This document shows, in pieces, positions 45,633 to 50,378 of a stretch of DNA of 50,378 bases. A program made the translations under genes and the position numbers. Every line of letters starts with the position of its first letter. Within the stretch, counting starts at the first letter, position 1. The notes beneath the pieces are model-generated. The model saw only the letters and a program-made list of their open reading frames with translations. It was not told the DNA's origin and made no database searches. The stretch comes from Candidatus Magasanikbacteria bacterium GW2011_GWC2_37_14 (GTDB lineage: Bacteria > Patescibacteriota > Patescibacteriia > Magasanikbacterales > UBA922): NCBI GenBank assembly GCA_000990355.1, contig LBSX01000014.1:1-50378 (forward strand). Reading direction: 5' to 3'.

Positions 45633-47039
45633 TTATCTTTTCATTTTTGTCATTCTTATCATTATTGGTGTGCCATAAAAATCAAATTCTTCACGCAAAC
45701 GTCGTTCGATAAAATTTATATAAGAACGATGTAAAGAAGTTTTTGGTTTAATGTAAAGTTCAAAGACTGGGGGATTAATGTCTAGTTGTTTAAAACCAAG
45801 AATTTCTGGATGATGCACGCCTTTGTCGCGAGAAGGCAAATGTTCTTTTACTAGTTTTTTCATAAAATCATGCAATACATCCTCTGGAACAGTTGTTTTT
45901 CGGGTTTGGTAAGCGTGGATAATTTCTGGGAAAATACTGTGAATTTTTTGTCCGCTAAGGGCGCTAACAAACAAAATTGGCGCAAAATCAACATGAGGAA
46001 AGTAATCTTTAATCATTTGTTTTACAGAATTATAAATATAATCTGTACGTTCTTCGGCCAAATCCCACTTATTTATTAAAATTATAACGCTTTTTACTCT
46101 TTTTTCCAAAAGTCCGCCTAATTGGCGATCTTGTACGGAGATAGTTTCACTGCCATCTAAGACAAACAAAATAACCTCAGCATCTTCGGTAGACAAAATA
46201 CTGCGACGAATACCTTCTTTTTCCAAAAAGCCATCTACTTTGGCTTTGCGACGAATACCGGCTGTATCAATAAAATTAATTAATTGATTTTTTTCTTTGC
46301 CATTTTCCAAATATTTGTAAGTTACCAAAGTATCAAATGGTTCGCGAGTGGTGTGGGCAATTGGACTAACAATTACTTTATCTTCACCAACCAATTTATT
46401 AAATAAAGAAGATTTGCCAACATTGGGCTTGCCAATAATACTAACATTTATTACCTCTTCATTTTCTTTTTCAATTTTTGGGGATTTTTTTTGTTTGTTT
46501 AAAAGTTTATAAATTAAGTCCAACAAATCACCAACATTTCTACCATTCCCGGCCGAAAGCGAGAATGGTTCACCCAAACCTAATTTTTGCCAATCACCAT
46601 TAAAAATATTTTGTTCAATTTTAGCAGTATCGGCTTTATTAGCCAAAAGCAAAATTGGAGTTTTTTTACCGCGGACCAACTTGGCCAATTCCTTTTCTTG
46701 AGGTAAAATGCCGTGCTTGGCATCGGTTACAAACAAAATTAAGTCTGCTTCGGCAATAGCTTTTTTAGTTTGGATAATAATTTCTTTTTCCAAGGGCACA
46801 TCATCGGTAAAAGTAAGACCACCAGTGTCTATTAAATGAATATTTTTTCCTCGCCAAATAACAGTTTCTTCATTTCTGGTACGTGTCGTTCCAGCAATTG
46901 TAGAAACCAAAGCTTTATGAGTTTCGGTTAAACGATTAAACAAGGTTGATTTACCAACATTTACTCGTCCAACCAAAACAACTTTTGGTAAATTGTCGGT
47001 TTTAATTTTTTTGTTCCATTCAGACATATTATTATTCAA
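45633..47039 (-). CDS. der: Ribosome-associated GTPase Der (EngA)
   Basis: Two G domains: GRVNVGKSTLFNRL and GKPNVGKSSLFNKL; C-terminal KH-like region. Confidence 0.97.
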   Translation of the reverse strand: MNNNMSEWNKKIKTDNLPKVVLVGRVNVGKSTLFNRLTETHKALVSTIAGTTRTRNEETVIWRGKNIHLIDTGGLTFTDDVPLEKEIIIQTKKAIAEADLILFVTDAKHGILPQEKELAKLVRGKKTPILLLANKADTAKIEQNIFNGDWQKLGLGEPFSLSAGNGRNVGDLLDLIYKLLNKQKKSPKIEKENEEVINVSIIGKPNVGKSSLFNKLVGEDKVIVSPIAHTTREPFDTLVTYKYLENGKEKNQLINFIDTAGIRRKAKVDGFLEKEGIRRSILSTEDAEVILFVLDGSETISVQDRQLGGLLEKRVKSVIILINKWDLAEERTDYIYNSVKQMIKDYFPHVDFAPILFVSALSGQKIHSIFPEIIHAYQTRKTTVPEDVLHDFMKKLVKEHLPSRDKGVHHPEILGFKQLDINPPVFELYIKPKTSLHRSYINFIERRLREEFDFYGTPIMIRMTKMKR

Positions 47040-48471
47040 TATTATCTTCGCCCAGTAAAATTAAGATATCGGTGCCGGTGGCGGCATTTATATTTGTGGG
47101 TGGTTGTTGCTTAATGGGTAAGTGAAGTTCTTGACTTAAAGAGTTTTCAATTTCTGTTTTTTTGTTTGTTAAATTAAATATTCCACTGTATGGTTGAGGT
47201 CTGGTTTCACTATTGCCAATAAGTTCAATTGTAAAACCTTTATCTTCTAAACGTTTTTTTAGACGAGCAGCCAAGCCAGCATTCCAAGTACCATTTTGGA
47301 TTTCTACTGTTATAATTTTGTCGATAATATTTTCGTTTTTTAAAGTTTGTTTTGGAGTATCGTCGGTTTTCGTTTCTTTGGCAGTTAATTCTCCAGAAAA
47401 AACATTACTTATAGTATTATTTATTTCTGTAAAATTGCCAGTTTTGGGAATTAATAAAAATGCTCCATCAACTCCAAAAGTTGATTTTAAATAGCCAGTT
47501 TCCGAATCATCAAATACTAAATTGGTAATTTGATTAAAATTTAATTCGCGAGCAAGTTTAATAAAACTAATAATGTCAGAAAATTCTAAATTGGTAGTAA
47601 TATGATTTTCCAAACTTTTAATAATATTATTTATTTTTAAAGGATTGCTTAAGGTAGAAAAGGAAAGCATTTTTTCTTTTAAGGCCAAAAGAATTTTTTG
47701 TTGTCGTCTGGCTCGAGCAAAATCCGAACCTTCTGTGCCAGAGCCATGGCGTGAGCGAGCATATTTTAAGGCTGTGTTACCATCCATAGTTTGCACGCCT
47801 TTAACAAAACTTACTGTTTGATAGTCGTTGTTTGGGGCAGGGTACATGTGATCGGTAAAGTCATTTTCAACATCAATAGTCACTCCACCTACAGCCTCAA
47901 TAATTTCACCAAAAGCTTTAAAATCTACTCTTATATAATAAGGAATATTTAGATCAAATGTTTCACTAAAAATTTTTCTGGCAAATTCGCCACCTGTACC
48001 AGTTTCTTTTGTTTCGCCCAAAGAATTTATATAATTTATTTTTTTAATGCCTTGTTTTGGTACTGCTACACCCAAATCACGAGGAATAGAAATCATGGCA
48101 ATTTGGCCATTTGAGGGTTTTAAACCAACAATAATATTTGTGTCAGTTAAAAAAGGTCCATCATGTCCAACTCCACCCATGCCTAATAATAAAATATTAA
48201 TTCGATCTTTGTCTTGTCCAATAAGTTCTTTGTCTTGATTAAAGACCAAGTATTTCATTTTTTGGAAAAATCCTTCTGGTTTTTTTGGTTTAAGTGTAAT
48301 CGGATCGTAAGCTTCAGGGTCATTGGGAGCTTTTTCACTAATAATGTTTTTGGCTAAACACCCACCCAAAAAAAGTAAAATAATAATAATTAAAAAAATT
48401 AGCCAACGTGGTTTTTTAGGCTTAATTATTTCTGTTTGTTGTTCCAAAAAATTGATTGGCCGATATTCCAT
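47032..48471 (-). CDS. LytR-CpsA-Psr (LCP) family protein with LytR C-terminal domain
   Basis: INILLLGMGG; DTNIIVGLKPSNGQIAMISIPRDLGV; GNTALKYARSRHGSGTEGSDFARARRQQKIL; EIQNGTWNAGLAARLKKRLEDKGF. Confidence 0.93.
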   Translation of the reverse strand: MEYRPINFLEQQTEIIKPKKPRWLIFLIIIILLFLGGCLAKNIISEKAPNDPEAYDPITLKPKKPEGFFQKMKYLVFNQDKELIGQDKDRINILLLGMGGVGHDGPFLTDTNIIVGLKPSNGQIAMISIPRDLGVAVPKQGIKKINYINSLGETKETGTGGEFARKIFSETFDLNIPYYIRVDFKAFGEIIEAVGGVTIDVENDFTDHMYPAPNNDYQTVSFVKGVQTMDGNTALKYARSRHGSGTEGSDFARARRQQKILLALKEKMLSFSTLSNPLKINNIIKSLENHITTNLEFSDIISFIKLARELNFNQITNLVFDDSETGYLKSTFGVDGAFLLIPKTGNFTEINNTISNVFSGELTAKETKTDDTPKQTLKNENIIDKIITVEIQNGTWNAGLAARLKKRLEDKGFTIELIGNSETRPQPYSGIFNLTNKKTEIENSLSQELHLPIKQQPPTNINAATGTDILILLGEDNIE

Positions 48472-48595
48472 ATACGTGACTTATTATAGGCTATTTTGTG
48501 GTTTTTGGCAATTGTGGCAGTATTGTCACAAGATATTTAATTTGTTATACTTTTTGTGCTATAATGGATCTGTAGCTCATTTTTAAATAAATTAT

Positions 48596-49099
48596 ATGCC
48601 ACAATTAATTAAAGATATTGCTAGTTTGGGTCAAGTTTTGCACGAATGGTCAATTTTGGAATACGAGCAACACGAAAGGAATACTGCTTGGTATGTAATA
48701 ATGGGAGTGCTCGGTGTAGGCTTGGTAACTTATGCTTTGTTAACTGGTAATTTTTTGTTTGCTTTAATTGTGGTATTGTTTGCAATTATTTTGTTTTTGC
48801 AGTCACACCAAAGTCCACGAAACGTGCTTTTCCAAATTACTGATTTGGGCGTGGTGGTGGGTAGTCGTTTTTATCCTTATTCCGAATTAAATAATTTTTA
48901 TGTAGTTTATAATCCGCCAGAAGTAAAGAATTTGTTTATTAGTTGTAAAAGCACTTGGCGACCACTTTTACGTATTCCTTTGTTAGACAAAAATCCCGTA
49001 GAAGTAAAATATAGTTTACGCGAATTTTTAACAGAAGATTTAGAAAAAGAAGATGAACCTATGAGTGAAAAGATCGGGCGTAATTGGCGCATTCATTAA
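48596..49099 (+). CDS. Hypothetical membrane protein, 167 aa
   Basis: ORF with two TM segments. Confidence 0.7.
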   Translation: MPQLIKDIASLGQVLHEWSILEYEQHERNTAWYVIMGVLGVGLVTYALLTGNFLFALIVVLFAIILFLQSHQSPRNVLFQITDLGVVVGSRFYPYSELNNFYVVYNPPEVKNLFISCKSTWRPLLRIPLLDKNPVEVKYSLREFLTEDLEKEDEPMSEKIGRNWRIH

Positions 49100-49114
49100 A
49101 AACAGTTAATTAAT

Positions 49115-49140
49115 ACAAAAATAGCCTTGGGGCTATTTTT
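49115..49140 (+). terminator. Terminator
   Basis: AAAAATAGCCTTGGGGCTATTTTT. Confidence 0.8.
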
Positions 49141-49146
49141 GATTTG

Positions 49147-49275
49147 TGCACTCGGCAGGGAATCTCGCTCGTCCGCTTGTGGCGGACTCTCACGAAAACC
49201 TTCTGGTTTTCGTGGGCTTTCCTCGGCAAGTGAAAACTTTCGTTTTCACCCTTTCCTGTTCGATTCCTGAGTGCA
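49147..49275. other. Multi-hairpin structured intergenic element
   Basis: Closing stem TGCACTC (49147-49153)/GAGTGCA (49269-49275) around GTCCGC/GCGGAC, CACGAAAACC/GGTTTTCGTG and GTGAAAAC/GTTTTCAC hairpins. Confidence 0.6.
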
Positions 49276-49554
49276 AAAACAAAAATCGCTTTTAAGCGAT
49301 TTTGTGTTTGTGCACTTGCACGGTCTAGAACCAAATTAATACAGTCAACCAAGGGCTTATTTGAGGGTCATCTAGAATTCGGCCTGAAGCACCTCGGTCT
49401 GGGGTCATAATATCATATTTGAGGAAATGGGACAAGACATGTGGGACAGTTTTTGAAGATTTTTTTGAAGTATCAGAAAAGGGCTTTTTTATCTAAATTT
49501 AGTATAAAATCAGACAGGACACAACTTCCTTCTGGATGTCTTACTGTCCCATAA

Positions 49555-50378
49555 TTATTCCGTAGCAATCTGAATTCGTCCACATTTAGCCTCTGCCTCA
49601 TTAACAATTTTCATTACATCATCAATCACTGGCTCGCTGGCGATTAGTTTGTTTCCATTTTTAAGTTCTAAATTAACAATCCGACTATGCGATTGAAAGG
49701 CTTTAGTCACTTCGCAATTAGCCACGGCAGTTTTAGCCATATCCCAAGTACTGTTAGTTTCTTGGGTAAATGTTTTTCCATCAGGGGTAGCACACTGTGG
49801 TGGGTTGGATTTCATTATAGAAAAACCAGCGTTAACACATTCATCAAAATTTCTAATATTACTTAATAACTCTTGGCATTTTTCATGGCTCACTATGTCA
49901 CTTTTAGGCAGACAATCTTTTAATTCTTCGGCTATGGATAATTCTTTAGATTGAACTTTAATGCTTTGGGCGATGCGATCCACTATACCATCAACATCAA
50001 AAGCTGTACGTTCATTTTCACATTCAGATGCTTTTGGTTCATCGTAATTTTGACACTGAACAAAACGCAAGCTGAAAGTAATGTTAGTTGTCTTGTTATC
50101 TTTGCTAAAAGCATAAATATAGCTAGTGTAAGTACTTCCCGCCGCCCCTTCGCTTTGTCGGGTGACACAATATGAACGGTCATCTACTAACCGTAATTCA
50201 GTCTGTTCGCTAGATTGAACTTCCACACCAGACGGCACACAAACAAACGGCGTGTTTAGTATTTGAACTTGTGGTGGCCACTCTGCTTCATTAATGTATT
50301 TGGCTAAAATTTCTTTTGGATAACTAAATGATATACCATCCCTGGTAGTGGCATCTTGCCAAAGTTCATTATCTGTTT
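49555..50378 (-). CDS. Hypothetical secreted/lipoprotein-like protein, partial (5' end beyond window)
   Basis: Frame stays open to the window end (TDNELWQDATTRDGISFSYPKEILAKYINEAEWPPQVQILNTPFVCVPSGVEV...); C-terminal NFDECVNAGFSIMKSNPPQCATPDGKTFTQE. Confidence 0.7.
   Translation of the reverse strand, partial: TDNELWQDATTRDGISFSYPKEILAKYINEAEWPPQVQILNTPFVCVPSGVEVQSSEQTELRLVDDRSYCVTRQSEGAAGSTYTSYIYAFSKDNKTTNITFSLRFVQCQNYDEPKASECENERTAFDVDGIVDRIAQSIKVQSKELSIAEELKDCLPKSDIVSHEKCQELLSNIRNFDECVNAGFSIMKSNPPQCATPDGKTFTQETNSTWDMAKTAVANCEVTKAFQSHSRIVNLELKNGNKLIASEPVIDDVMKIVNEAEAKCGRIQIATE

Noticed and set aside
49147-49275. tRNA-like 3' end (TTCGATTCCTGAGTGCA)
   Set aside because: T-arm flanks do not pair and no anticodon arm of tRNA dimensions; treated as a structured element instead.
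1-50378. Alternative genetic code (UGA recoding as in some CPR lineages)
   Set aside because: Housekeeping proteins are full length under the standard code; dprA ends at TGA at the expected position.

Overview
AT-rich bacterial chromosome segment, most likely Candidate Phyla Radiation (Patescibacteria). Evidence for the lineage is the divergent 16S rRNA and the absence of L30 from an otherwise complete S10/spc ribosomal cluster. The window holds: the 3' end of a 16S rRNA gene with no 23S/5S following; EF-Tu and S10; the L3-to-L15 ribosomal operon; secY; an accessory repeat-rich island; adk-map-ruvX; an MgtE-N/CBS plus NRAMP-like pair; recO, asnS, rsmB-like, aspS, scpA/scpB, a D-Ala-D-Ala carboxypeptidase; tRNA-Leu(CAA); parA/parB, rel, topA, folC; and dprA, pth, der and an LCP protein. 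The main accessory feature is a diversity-generating retroelement (DGR) at about 39.8-42.85 kb. It has a GC-rich variable-protein gene with a VR at its extreme 3' end, a separate template repeat (TR) with its own apparent promoter and terminator, an Avd-like four-helix-bundle gene in antisense orientation, and a DGR-type reverse transcriptase (YADD and GNLTSQ motifs). By hand alignment over 110 bp, 25 of 29 TR adenines differ in the VR, against 1 of 81 non-adenine positions. Unusual DGR aspects are the antisense avd overlapping the RT 5' end, a G9 homopolymer inside that overlap, and strong composition mismatch between VP/TR and RT/Avd. Elsewhere, several palindromic repeat families occur between genes and also in frame inside rplV, map, rsmB-like and folC.
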